DNA from: Siphonodentalium dalli
Lineage: Eukaryota; Mollusca; Scaphopoda; Gadilida; Siphonodentaliidae
DNA length: 64,000 nucleotides
Direction of reading: 5' to 3'
Assembly (NCBI GenBank): GCA_032622095.1
Contig: CP136063.1
Span: 146,933,379-146,997,378 of the forward strand
Below the pieces are notes generated by a model. That model saw only the letters and a program-made list of their open reading frames with translations, searched no databases and was not told the origin of the DNA. Shown here one piece after another: positions 26,001 through 37,309 of this stretch; position 1 is the stretch's first letter, and every line of letters starts with the position of its first letter. Position numbers and translations under genes: made by a program.

Positions 26001-26605
26001 CTACATGTGCCCCACAGAGCGAGATTTTGAGTTGTTTATGTTAGGTGATGAGTCTGTTCTAAAACATAAAATATATCATCTGTATATTGGGCAGATATAA
26101 CCTTGTAAGATGTCAGTATTGGAGGATCCTGCCACTGACTCTGTTTTCTTTTATCTCAGAAGAAATTATATTTGACAGCACACTGTGACCACTATTGTTG
26201 AACAGGCCTTCTATACATTTCCATATCTCTTTTAACTTTTTTTGTGGAAACTATATTGAATGGGGCAGACTCAATTGTGTTATAATATTAACATGAGCTA
26301 TTCTAATATTTTAACATTATCTTCGTCATAAAAAGTTACCACTGTTAGAACGCCTTGGTGCCATCTCGATTGTACCCCGTGAAGTTATATATAGAACACA
26401 TACAGAAATATATATTTGCAAATATATCTAGGCACCAAATGTGACTTTTTTTAACTCGCACATTTTGATTCCTCATATCATTTGAGAAGAACGTGTATGA
26501 ATTTGATGCTAATTGGCACTAAACATATTTCTATCAGTTGTGGTGACCCGCCCGTCCCTATTTCGGACTCAAGCGGCGCTACATTTGACATCATTAAACC
26601 ACAAA
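23098..26605. repeat. 3.5-kb tandem segmental duplication, copy 3
   Basis: It begins at the same junction (23097/23098) but does not end in it. At 26605 'accacaaa' continues into 'cttagactc', so this copy retains the uninterrupted Helitron and the right side of the fold-back. It shares several differences from copy 1 with copy 2 ('acctgttgtagcc', 'ccactctggtag'), so copies 2 and 3 are the closest pair. Confidence 0.93.
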
Positions 26606-29105
26606 CTTAGACTCATTATGGAGATGAATATATATATAAAATTGTTGAAAATTGGTGAGTACATGTATACAAATTTGTATCAAATTTAGGGCCTCCATAT
26701 TTCTCACCCAAACGGCACCAATTCGGCGTATTTAAACCACACGGTTTTAGATTCGTCGTATCACGGAAAAGAATAGGTATCAGTCTGGTGGACATCGGCG
26801 CTAAACATATTGTTTATCCATTTTTGTGTGTGTCTCTCTCTCACCTCTGTGGACCCCTGTCTCGAATGGCACCACTTTTGACATCTTTAAACCACACAAT
26901 TAGACTCCTGCTATCATGGAGATAAATATTTATAAGTTTGGTGCTAATCGGCGACTAAATTTTTTTTTATATCAAATTTAGTGCCCACCCCACAGCCCAC
27001 ACCCCAAACCATCACAGCACCAATATAGCGTCTTTAAATCACATGATTTGATTCATCATATCATGGATATTTAAAGAATGTGTATCAATTTGGTGGAAAT
27101 CGGCACTAAAATTATTGTGCATCAATTATGGTGCCCCTCTCCTTTTCAGTGCACCCCTGACTCGAATGACGCCACTTTTAACAGTTTTTAGACTCCTCAT
27201 ACCATGTTGATGATTTTGTATATTAAAGTTTGGTAGCAATCGGTGAATAAACCAATTTTTATCAAATTTAGTGCCTACTTCCCCCCCCCATCTCACATCC
27301 AAACGACACCAATTTGGCGTCTTTATATCACACAATTAGATTCCGTGTATCATGGAGAAGAATGTGAATTAATTTGGTGGAAATCGGCGCTAAAATTATT
27401 TTTATCAATGTTGGTGCCCCTCTCCCTTTCAGTGCACCCCTGACTGGAATGACGCCACTTTTGACAGCTATAATAGACTCCTCATACCGTGTTGATGATT
27501 TTGTATAAATTTGTGTATAAAATTGGCGAGTATACAAATTTGTATACAATTTATGCCCCCATATCTCTCATCCAAACGGCACCAATTTGGCGCATCTAAA
27601 CCAGACGATTAGATTTCTCGTATCACTGAGAATATGTATCAATCTGGTGGAAATCAGCGCTACGCTAAACATATTGTTCATCTTTTTTGTGTTCCTCTCA
27701 CCCTCCATGCATCCTGACACGAATACCCCCACTTGTGACAGCTTGTGACATCCATAAACCACAAAATTAGACTCTTGATATCATGGAGATGATTATTGAT
27801 ATTAAAGTTTGGTAAACCAATTTTGATCAATTATTGCGTATCAATTTTGGTGCCCCTCTGCCTTTCAGTTCAACCCTGACTCGAATGACGCCACTTTTGA
27901 CAGATTTAAGCCACACCATTAGACTCCTCATACCATGGGGATGATATTGTACATGTATAAGTGTGGTGGCAATCGGCGACTAAACCCATTCTTATCATAT
28001 TGAGTGCCCCTCACACAATCTTTCATCCAAACGACAGCAATTTGGAGTCTTCAAATCGCACAATTAGATTCCTTGTATCATGGAGAAGAATATATATAAA
28101 TTTGGTGGAAATCGGTGATAAAAATATTTTTTTCAATTTTGGTGCCCCTCTCCCCTTCCGTACATCCCTGATGCGAATGGCGCCATGTTTGACATATTTA
28201 AAAAACAGCAATAGATTCCTCATATCATGGGAATGGTTATATAAAAGTTTCGTGGCAATCGGCTGCAAACATTTTTTCTACCCCTCCCCCTTTTCTGCCC
28301 CTGACAACGGCGTCACTTTAGAAAATTCTAACCCACACCATTATCTTTCTCGTAAAAAGTTACTCCTAATAGACCGTTTGGTGCCATCTAGATGGTCCCT
28401 CGGCACTAAACTTAGTTTATAAATTTTGGTGCCCCTCTCCCCTTCCGTGCATCCCTGACTCGAACGGCGTCACTCTTGACATATTTAAACCACACCATCA
28501 GATTCCTTATATCATGGGGATGATTATATATAAGTTTTGTGGCAATCGGCGACAATTTTTTTTTCTGCCCCTCCCCTTTTCTGCCCCTGACAACAATGGT
28601 GTCACTTTAGAAAATCCTAACCCTCACCATTATCTTTCTCGTAAAAAATTACCCCTAGTAGACCCCTTTGGTGTCATCTAGATGGTACCCTGTGAATTTC
28701 TATAGAACACAGACAGACAGACAGTCGCAAATATAGATATAGATGACATCGCGTTTAAATACACGTTCACGACAATTTATTGCTCAAAAATATTGATTTT
28801 ATAACGAGGTCAAAGGGCGCTCGTCGGACACCCAGATTGACGAGGCGATTTGTTCGGAAGAATTCGGTATTTCCGATATCATATCTCGACTTCACTTCGT
28901 TCGATTTGGCCAAGTCATATACCAAATGAAAGGGAATTTTATTGCAAATAAGACACACTGGGGGATATTTTGGTTGCAATTATCGATTTCCAGAATTTGT
29001 AGGGTTTTGATAGTTGGGTGTGGTTTTAGCCAAAATCGATGATTGGAACCTTTACACTGGTATACTCTATATTGGTATTTTAGTAATTTTCCCCAGGGGC
29101 CTGTG
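25093..29105. mobile_element. Long fold-back element with 8-bp TSD, interrupted by a Helitron
   Basis: The left end CACAGGCCCCTGGGG and right end CCCCAGGGGCCTGTG are inverted repeats, flanked by ATATCTAG on both sides (25085-25092 and 29106-29113), an exact 8-bp duplication. Arms run 25093 to about 25405 on the left, and about 25428-25500 plus 28744-29105 on the right, around a small loop. Removing 25501-28743 restores a continuous match: left 'atgtcataacctataaatg' pairs with right 'catttataggtta' joined to 'tgacat'. The right arm holds about 140 bp (28804-28945) absent or replaced in the left arm. No transposase is present. TSD length suggests a hAT-type mobiliser (inference). Confidence 0.85.
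25501..28743 (-). mobile_element. Non-autonomous Helitron with internal tandem array
   Basis: On the minus strand the 5' end is TCTATATCTATATTTGCG (28743 downward) and the 3' end is a hairpin plus CTAG (25504-25501). It lies exactly between host A (25500) and T (28744) with no target duplication, which is diagnostic of Helitron insertion. The boundary is confirmed by the uninterrupted opposite arm of the host palindrome. From about 26340 to 28700 it consists of diverged monomers of roughly 140-150 bp containing 'cctgactcgaatgacgcc', 'cacaccattagactcctcat' and 'ggtggcaatcggcgac'. No Rep/helicase coding is visible; ORFs up to 153 codons are monomer translations. A GACAGACAGACAG run lies near the 5' end. 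The design matches non-autonomous Helitrons with tandem arrays (HINE type) known in bivalves. Confidence 0.82.
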
Positions 29106-29114
29106 ATATCTAGA

Positions 29115-30430
29115 TATAACTTTAATATGGTAACTTCAATACCTCACAATCACTAATTTTAGATAGTGTACATGATTGTTATTAGTATTATATAAAACAT
29201 GTTTTACAAAGGCAAACAAAACGACACCTTCTCCCACCCCTCCCCCTTAGACTTAGAAAGACACACTGTCATATCACAATATTGGCTTGCCAAAGAGTGA
29301 AAATATTGACCCATGCATCTTGCATGGTCAGTTAGCATATAGATCCATCAGGGCACTATCTCATTTCCCAAATCTCTAATTCAATTCTCGATAACAGGTG
29401 TACATTGCATCAAAACATCCAAGCAATTAAACCTAATTAACATGTAATATAGATCCTTGGTGTAATGACTGACACTCAGTGTCTTTGACCAATTGATTAC
29501 TCATGGCTCCTGCCAACTGTCAATCACTGTTTCTGCCTTCTTTGCTCCCCTAAATCTTGATGAGTTTTCCATATGGCAAACCCCTGTTCCACTGAAGGCA
29601 TAACTTCCAAGGTATAGAGACAAATATCTCAGAAGCAACTGATTTTTCATTCCGAATTATCCACTATCACCTACAATATTACATATCCGCATTCACGATA
29701 TGCTTTAAATTTGACTATATGGAAATCAGAAACTCAATTTGCGTCTCCATTGCTTCAAATATGCTTATATAATCCTCTGCTTCATAGCGATATTAACAAA
29801 TATAACCGCCTATATCAATCTACACTTTAAAGTTTTGAGAAACACTCCCATAGGGTGAACATATAAAATGAAGAATAACCTGCCTCAAAGTTGTTATTTT
29901 GACAAATATTAATACACACACATATCGCCATTCTTATATATTAATCGATTACAATTGCCAGTTTAACGCACTCGAAAAAGCCATAATATGTATTTAAACT
30001 CAAAATTACTTGAAATCCATTACCTAGGTTATTATTACACTGCACGGCACCTATCGTGCACATTGCATTCAATTGGGAAAGCCCCCCCCCCCCACCCCAC
30101 AATAAAAACCAGACCATCTCAAACATAACAGGAGAAACCTATGTCAAGCTGACCCATCAAATTCTGCATACGAGATATCGCCAAAAAAAATGCGTCACAT
30201 CCACATCAACTGTCGACACACAGCACTATGGATAAGCGACCAATAAAAATGCAATTAACCCTTGCTCTCGCATTACCGAGGTCAACGATAACATGAAGTA
30301 TTTAAATACATATCGTTAGATGGCGCAACAAAATTATGATATTTCATTTTTTGGCTGTATAACGAGGCCTTTCACGGCTTTTGGCTGATCTTCAGGTTAA
30401 CGCCATTTTATCATTATAATTATTTCTATT
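29115..30430. other. Unassigned sequence
   Basis: A short poly-C tract lies near 30081 and there are no supported ORFs. No repeat relation was seen. Confidence 0.5.
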
Positions 30431-30431
30431 G

Positions 30432-30447
30432 TGACGTCACTTCCGGG
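30432..30447. promoter_or_regulatory. CRE-like and ETS-like composite site
   Basis: TGACGTCA (palindromic CRE) is directly followed by CTTCCGGG, an ETS-family core. The surrounding ~100 bp is richer in CpG than its neighbourhood. The only ORF downstream (30605-30970, 121 codons) has no recognisable domain, so promoter function is speculative. Confidence 0.25.
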
Positions 30448-31209
30448 AGGTGATGTCTGAGTCCTCCCGACTTTGTGAAATTAGATTGTTCTTCGCGTAC
30501 GGAGAAGCTGAATGTTAGTTCGGGGTAATGTGGTCAACGATACCCCATACGCACTGATATCTAAACTCACGCAAGGTTCGATGCTGTCATCTGAACTTGT
30601 GTGAATGATCATGGAATGTCATGATAGCACCTTTACATTGTACTGGCAGCCCAATGTATCTTCCTTTGATGATATACTATTATCAAATTATCTCCCTGAT
30701 CTACTAGGACATGACAACATTTTATGTTCTACAGCTTTTGGAACTATGAAAATATTTATTTCAATTAGACTGAGACTTACTCATATCATTGCCCGCAAGA
30801 ACATTATGACAAAATTGCAGGTGTACATAGGATCAAGCTTAACCACGTCAGTTACACTAGTCATATCGTCATACACTGAGTGTTCATTCTCCAAATACTG
30901 GCACATAGTTGAGGTCACGGCACTAATTATGCAAGGTTGCATCTTGAATAAATTGAATATAGCGAGGTAGTCTGTGGTCTTCTACGATATATATCTCGTA
31001 CTACATGTGCATGTAATTTCCTGCGTTCATATTGTCTTCTGTTTTGTTCAATTTAAAGTGATTTTTTATAATTTATCCAATGCAGATTAGCCAACTCCAT
31101 GCATTTATCAGTCAAGACATACAAGCTCATAAGGAGGAAATATATATATTTCTATAAATTTTCTGCCATTTTGACTGCTATCATAAACCATATTAACTGT
31201 TTCAGGCCC

Positions 31210-31720
31210 TAATGAGATTGCATTTTATAGACAATAATCACACTCCCTTAACTCCTTCAAATCTGTTCATTTTCACATTAAAATATGGCCAGGAACCGTA
31301 TATTGAGTTTTCGGGAAAATTTCGTAGCACATTCTGTAAGGGGTTGGAAGTGGCTGAGATCACCGGAACAACACGCAGTACTGAGCAAATGATCATACAA
31401 TATGAATAATAAGAGAACAAGGCATAATTTGTAACCAGTTCAAAAATAATAGGAATGGGTGTAGGAGATATGAGTGAAAAATCATATTTTTCACATTCCG
31501 GTCGCCATTTTGGCAGCCATCTTTCTAATAGAGTGCCAAGTTTTCCTGCAATCAGCAGTATAATGTAATAGCAACCAAATATTAAATAAATTTGTGTAGA
31601 GTTGATAAAATATATTTTTCCAATCCAGAAGATTAAATTGACTTGGTTCATATTCTATACTATGGTGGCCATGTTGGATGCCATCTTGTATTACAGGAAA
31701 TGCTCAAGGGTGAGAACTCC
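31210..31720. repeat. Probable dispersed repeat with CAAGATGGC-type blocks
   Basis: The sequence 'cggtcgccattttggcagcc' and 'gccatgttggatgccatctt' resemble blocks shared among several repeats in the window. A 137-codon minus-strand ORF (31238-31651) shows no domain and is treated as fortuitous. A short C run lies near 31726. Confidence 0.35.
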
Positions 31721-31894
31721 ACAACCCCCCCCCCCCCTAGAAATTGATGTACACACCACCCACAATCACAATCCATAGAGAAAATAACTTTAATAGAGAA
31801 TTTTTAATTCACCACTATTGCTCCCATCCAGAAGTGATCCTAAACATGCCTGTAAATTTTAAAAACAATTCTCAAATAAATGTGGGCTGCAGGG

Positions 31895-32152
31895 TGTGCT
31901 GATTGATTTAAATTTGAAATCAAAGATGGCGGCCGGCACCATGTTTTTTAACAATTTTCGGAAAAAATTGGTAGCTCCCATCTAGAGGTCACCCTAAAGA
32001 TCTGTAAGAAGTTTGGTGCTGATCGGATGAGAGATGCGACCTGTAGGGTGTGCTAAAGGAAATTGTTGACACACAGACGGACGGATAGTTGATGGACACC
32101 AAACCATAGTAATAACTCAAACTTGTCTTTGTCAAGTTGAGCTTAAAGCAGA
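31895..32152. repeat. Single-monomer diverged copy of the 161-bp family
   Basis: It contains 'aaagatggcggccggcacc', 'atgttttttaac', 'aaaggaaattgttgac', a CAGACGGACGG run and a 'tcaagttgagct' terminus matching the element at 15447-17298. Confidence 0.65.
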
Positions 32153-32174
32153 TAATACAAGAGCAAAATGATTC

Positions 32175-32320
32175 AAATTCATTGCATGGTGGGAAATGTT
32201 CAGATAATAAGTTCAACAAATGACTTATGGTCATTTGTTGAACTTATTATCTAATCATTTGCTAAGGGAACTACCCATCAATGAGTATTTAGTATAGAAA
32301 GAGTTAAATAAAGTGTAATT
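32175..32320 (+). repeat. R1 fragment with internal hairpin
   Basis: 'aaatgttcagataataagtt' pairs with 'aacttattatctaatcattt' around a 'tgacttatggtca' centre (about 32196-32262). The flanks 'ctaagggaactac' and 'tgagtatttagtatag' match R1 at 14930-14970. Confidence 0.65.
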
Positions 32321-32415
32321 TAGATAACTGCTTGTAGCTTTAATAGCAAGAACTTGATCCTTGAAAATGAATTAAAAGTAATGTTTTACCAATGTTTTAT
32401 CTTTTAGCATTTATG

Positions 32416-32502
32416 CTTGTCTTCCAATTCGGAATGGTGCCTCTTTCTCCCCCTGTACTTGTCTTCCAATTCGGAATGGTGCCTCTTTCTCCCCCTGTAC
32501 TT
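32416..32502. repeat. 42-bp exact tandem duplication
   Basis: 'cttgtcttccaattcggaat' followed by 'ggtgcctctttctccccctg' occurs twice without a mismatch, with a third partial start 'cttgtaagc'. Confidence 0.9.
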
Positions 32503-32509
32503 GTAAGCT

Positions 32510-33185
32510 TTCAGAACCCCCTGGCAATCATCTCAAATGTACAATAAATTTTAAATCCCAAAAAATACTTTTGACATCAATTGAAAATATTTATCATAGA
32601 TGTATTTTAATATTTAATATTGTTTACCAAAGATAAATAATGATAATACCAAGATTCATGTGTGTTTAATTAATGTGCATCTCCATGTGGTCCAAGCAAG
32701 TGAAAATACTCCCAGTGGGTTAACTGTCAGCATCATATCAAGCACCACATCCCCAGTCTAGAAACACCTCTGAGTATATAGCAGTCCAGGACCTTGTGAT
32801 GCATTGAGTTCTGGAGTAATACTACTGTTCTACCCATTGGAATGTGTTTATATATGATGTTGAAATGTCACAAAATGTAATTCTAGGCTAATCACATTCT
32901 GGTATTTCCTGAGCACAATACACACACTGGTTTATAATTCCGGACAAATACACAAAGTGAATAACCAATTCACAATCGATTAATCAAATTCCATGTTTAA
33001 ATTTCAAAAGAATTCTTTTCATTTATAATTCTGATGAATGCAGATAATATAAATGTTGTGGGAAGCTGTGAATGATTAAATAGGTAGATATAATTATATT
33101 ATTTCAGTTGGTGTCACTGTAACATTTGCTGCCTTGAATATTTTATGTTTTATGTAAAATCATAATGTTATGACTGGGAAGCTGA
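32510..33185. other. Unassigned sequence
   Basis: No ORF or repeat is supported. Confidence 0.5.
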
Positions 33186-33224
33186 TATGGAGGGCTGTTA
33201 ACCCTTGGTTACTAAATATTCACT

Positions 33225-33665
33225 GGTATCAAGCCTGCAAATAGTGTGTCTGTCATTTGCAGAATGAGGTCCCCAGAGGGTGAATTTAGTTATGTTATCC
33301 TGCACAGAGGGCTAGCATCATTAAATTCACCCTCTGGGGACCTCATTCTGCTTAGGTTTCATTTTCTGGGAGGTATATATAGTCTCAAATTAACATTGTT
33401 TTCAGTTACTTTCCCTTTCTGGGAAGTTTCTATATCCCCTAATTTGTAGAAAAATAAAATACATAAACAAGGTGACTATAATGGGTGAACATGACGAAAT
33501 TCAACTGAGGAACTTCAATCTGATCCTATGTCTCCCATAGCAGTTGAGGCATAAGCAGAATGAGTTTACCAGAGGGTGAATTTGGCGATGCTAAACCATA
33601 CGGCGGAATAGCGTTCACTATGACAGACACACAATTTGCAGGCTTGACTGGTATGAGTGGAATTA
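33225..33665. repeat. Nested inverted repeats (fold-back)
   Basis: The inner hairpin has perfect 30-bp arms at 33259-33288 and 33322-33351 (gcagaatgaggtccccagag ... ctctggggacctcattctgc). Outside it, 'atcaagcctgcaaatagtgt' (from 33228) is inverted at about 33619-33650 ('acacaatttgcaggcttgac'). A third 'agagggtgaatttgg' block lies near 33571. The ORFs here are incidental. Confidence 0.75.
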
Positions 33666-33702
33666 AAGTAGTTCCCTTTGGAATTGTTAAAATAACAGCC
33701 TT

Positions 33703-35352
33703 ATTATACTTCCATGTTTTAACATGGAAGTATATTGTAATTCTTCTGGCTTTTATTATACTTCCATGTGTTAACATGGAAGTATATTGTAATTCTTCTG
33801 GTTTTTATTTTCTTCTTCTTCTTATTCCAATAACATGCCTTAATCTCCGGAACGGCTGGACCGATTCACCTGCTGTTTTCGGCTTTAGTATATAACTTTG
33901 GAAGTTCTCTGAAAATGGCCCATTGAGAATTTCGTCCGACCTTGACCTTCGGAGTTATCGCCATTTTGTTGATTTATTTAGATTTTTCGAGTCACTAAAA
34001 TGACTTGCAAAATCGAGGTTTTATTTCTTATATCGTCAAAATGACTTGACCGAATGATTTGAAATTTGGTACCTGCATAGCCATTGAGTATACGAAGTCG
34101 ATGCACAGATAGGGAATTTCGTGTGACCTTGACCTTTGGAAACAACGCTCTTTATCAGTTTTATTGTTGTAAACCTATCTCCTCCTAAACGGCTTAAGAT
34201 ATTGAGTTCGTACTTTTTTCATTATTTGCGCATATATGTGTGTTATGAACCGCCGAAAAATGATAGGGTTCGCACTTCCGGTTTAAAAGTTTGCTACTGG
34301 TCGAAGGATTAAACAACGCTCTTTATAGGGAATCCAGAACGGCCTGAGATATTGAGTTGGGACTTTTTGCATGATGTGCAGCAAACTCTGCGCTCTCGGA
34401 CGATATATATAGTTAACGGATTTCACTTCCGGTTCGGGAGAACGGGCGTGTGGGTATGTATCTTAAAACTATTTTGGCGCAGATTTTGATGAAATTTGGT
34501 GGACATAATCTTTAGTTGTCGCTGACCACTACTCCGCTCAGATTTTTAAAATCGAACTTAAAGTTCTCGAGTTATGGCTGCTTAAAAACCTGACTTTTAT
34601 GAGGTTTGCAAAATAAATGTTTGATTTCTTATACCCTCGAAACGGCTTGGCCAATTGATTTGAAATTTTGTACCTGTATAGCCATTGAGCATTCGCAGTC
34701 GATGCATCAATAAAGAATTTCGTCTGAACTTGACCTTTGGAAATAACGCTCTTTATCTGTTTTATTGTTGTTAACGTATCTCCTTCTAAACGGCTTGAGA
34801 TATCTGGTTCGGACTGTTTTCATTATTTGCGCATGCACATGTGTTACTAACCACCGAAAAATAATAGGGGTCGCCTTTCCGGTTTAAAAGTTGACCCTGG
34901 GTCGAATAATAAAAGAACGCTCTTTATACGAAATCCAGAACGGCTTGAGATATTGAGTTGGGACTTTTTGCGTTATGTGCATCCAACTGTGCGATGTATA
35001 AAGATAAATATAGTTAACGGATTTCACTTCCGGTTCTGGAGAACGGGCGTGTGGGTATGTACCTCAAAACTGTTTTGGAGCAGATTATGATGAAATTTGG
35101 TGGATATATTACGGTTTTTACTTCCTATTTTAGAGAAATGGCGTGTTGGTATGTATCTCAAATTGTTTTTGGTGCAGATTTTGATGGAATTTGGTGGATA
35201 GAACCTGTGGTGGCCGAGTATTACTATGAGCTATAGTATCACCATACTGATATGTGTCTCCTGACAACTGACACTTTATCAGGTGACACAATTTCCGTCA
35301 TTGGTGAACATGGAAGTATCGAAATTGCTCTGCAATTTCAGTTTCATTCTAG
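33703..35352 (+). mobile_element. Helitron-like candidate with duplicated 5' hairpin
   Basis: The start carries two 53-bp copies of a hairpin CTTCCATGT-TTAACATGGAAG. The end has an inverted ACATGGAAGTAT block, then the hairpin GAAATTGC-TCT-GCAATTTC (35321-35339), nine bases, then CTAG (35349-35352) followed by T, as expected of a Helitron 3' end. Internally there is a ~600-bp duplication ('aacgctctttatcagtttta' near 34145 and again near 34745) and three 'gaacgggcgtgtgggtatgt'-like blocks. The 5' TC terminus is not identifiable. No helicase ORF is present. Confidence 0.45.
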
Positions 35353-35639
35353 TTGAGCTTATTATCTGAAAATGTCCTAGCAATAAAATGTATAAAATCC
35401 TGTGTCTTCTGAACTTGTATATAATGAAAGCACCCTTCCTAATGAATAATAAATTCCAATGTAAACTTCATATATTATAATGTGAGAATCCTATTCTCCA
35501 TTCCGAATTGAATAAAAGGTCGAGACCAAAATGTCCCTGAAGAAGTTGGCAGGTTTGACAGATTTATGGTTTTGAGATCCCTATACTAAGAGGAATTGAT
35601 TACACCAATATGATACAAAGTGCATATTCAGTAACTATG

Positions 35640-36276
35640 TTGCACATCTGCAATGCGTTGAGAAAGGGCCAATAACTCTAAAATAAAAAAAACATAATAC
35701 ATTTCTATGTCGATCAATGACAGTAACTATTGTCAAATAACTCTGACTAAATTCAAAATCACAGGTGTGGAGGCTCCAGCCCTCTTAATTCAGATTGTTT
35801 GGCTTCGGCAATCCGCTACAGCAACAGTATGCCGTGGCCCAGTTTGCTTCAGAAAATTGCTCCCCCAATGCTGATTGCTGTAGCCAATTATGAAGGCTGA
35901 GGCTCCCATGTTGGTTTACATCTGTGTCAAGTATTTAAAAAATTGACTGGAAAATGACAGAATACAGGCTCGGACAAAAGATGCGTCCCAGGATGTACGA
36001 TGTTATTTCAAAAAAGGGCAATAACTCTGCCAAAATGACTCTGACTGAACTGAAAATGGCAGGTGCGCAGTTTCCCATGTTGGTTGACATCTGTGTCAAG
36101 TTTAAAAACAATTGACTGGAAAATGACAGAATACAGGCTCAGACAAAAGATGCATCCCAGGATGTACGATTCTATGTATAAAAAGAGCAATAACTCTGCC
36201 AAAATGAGTCCGACCAAACTCAAAATCATAGGTGCACATTTTCCCATGCTAGTTGATATATGTACCAAGTCAGACA
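35640..36276. repeat. ~170-bp tandem repeats
   Basis: The 'gggcaataactctgccaaaa' block recurs at about 36014 and 36185, with an older form at 35668. Between copies lie 'ttcccatg-t-gttgacatctg' and 'caggctcggacaaaagatgc'. ORFs on both strands translate the repeat. Confidence 0.7.
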
Positions 36277-36645
36277 TCTAAACTAATAAAACTCAAGATC
36301 AATAGTGAACGCTCTTTATCGTCAGTCTGCACAGAGACCGCACTCAAAGTTACACACCGCCTCTTTAATTTCCAGTTAGACTCAGCTTTGCAATGACTAT
36401 AAATAAGGCTCAGGAGCAATCCCTCAAGATCGCTGGACTTAATTTAATATGGTCATTAGTTTCTCCCATGGCCAGCTCTAGGCTGGGTGCTCGAGGGTTC
36501 GGATCATCACAAACCTGTTCATCCACGCAGCAGAAGGGAAGATGTGGTGTACAGAGAAGTGCTTTGAAATTGTGTAAATGTATGATAAAACACTTCCATT
36601 TGTTTCCAACCTTCTTTACCGGAGCAACACCAGGTACCCAGCTAG
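36277..36645 (+). mobile_element. Short Helitron carrying the terminal part of a helicase ORF
   Basis: It begins TCTAAACTAATAAAAC after host A and ends GGTACCCAGCTAG before host T, with a preceding 'gagcaacacc' hairpin region. The terminus is homologous to the 3' end of the Helitron at 25501-28743. It is 369 bp and internally deleted: a 5' end joined to the last ~270 bp of an autonomous element. Confidence 0.75.
36369..36592 (+). pseudogene. Helitron Rep/helicase C-terminal remnant
   Basis: Conceptual translation gives FPVRLSFAMTINKAQ (from 36369), then in a shifted frame FSHGQL (36461-36478) followed by a TAG, then CSRV, NLFIHAAEGK, and after another shift VVYREVL and a stop. These are the conserved last blocks of the Pif1-like helicase domain of eukaryotic Helitron proteins (established family knowledge). 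A TAA at 36366 occupies the place where Gln is expected. With at least two in-frame stops and two frameshifts, it is inactive. It lies 53-54 bp upstream of the element's 3' end, the normal position. Confidence 0.85.
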
Positions 36646-36649
36646 TAAA

Positions 36650-37135
36650 TTATAAGAGTCCAAACAACTGATTGCTGACCAGCTAGACTTGTATACACAT
36701 TTCAAACAAACCTGGTAAATCTCATTATATTTGCCTCCAATGAAATGTCAAATGAGGGTAGGTAGGAAGGGTGCTAAATTAAGTTTCACATCCCTACAAC
36801 AAGGAAGTTATCAATAGTTCTGATAGCCATAGCACAACAGATATTTGCTCGGAATATTGGGTGAAAATAAATCAAGCAAACCCTCATGATAATCTCATTT
36901 GTATATTTTTTCAATTTTACTTACTAAATAGATTGGTTAAAATGGGCACTGGATAGCAAAGCTTGACCTACATTCTGCGTACCAACTATGAAACAATTTC
37001 CCCAAGTTGAACTTGTCTCCCAGACCCAATATTCTTAAGATTACTGGATGGGACTGTGGCATCAGAAGTAGTTTGAGGGACAGTTTACCCTTCCATGATT
37101 GGAGCTTCTGAGAAATTTTCCGAAAACCCTGTGCT
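36650..37135. other. Unassigned sequence
   Basis: No gene or clear repeat is supported. Confidence 0.45.
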
Positions 37136-37140
37136 GATGC

Positions 37141-37233
37141 AGGGAGCCTCGCATATATGAGAATGTATCAGCCTAACAATATTTACCTTGACCTTGTAAG
37201 CCAGTGCATTCTCTCATATATGCAAGGCTCCCT
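37141..37233. repeat. Short fold-back
   Basis: The arms AGGGAGCCTCGCATATATGA and TCATATATGCAAGGCTCCCT match with a small mismatch. A third 'agactcgcatatataagaga' follows at about 37240. Confidence 0.7.
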
Positions 37234-37309
37234 ATGGGAGACTCGCATATATAAGAGAATGTACTGGCACAGGATCTTTAATGCTGCACCAGTGCAGATC
37301 CCGTCATGA

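Noticed and set aside
27961-28422. 153-codon ORF
   Set aside because: Translation of the Helitron's internal tandem monomers. The peptide pattern repeats with the monomer period.
31238-31651. 137-codon minus-strand ORF
   Set aside because: Sequence has dispersed-repeat character and the peptide is hydrophobic random-like.
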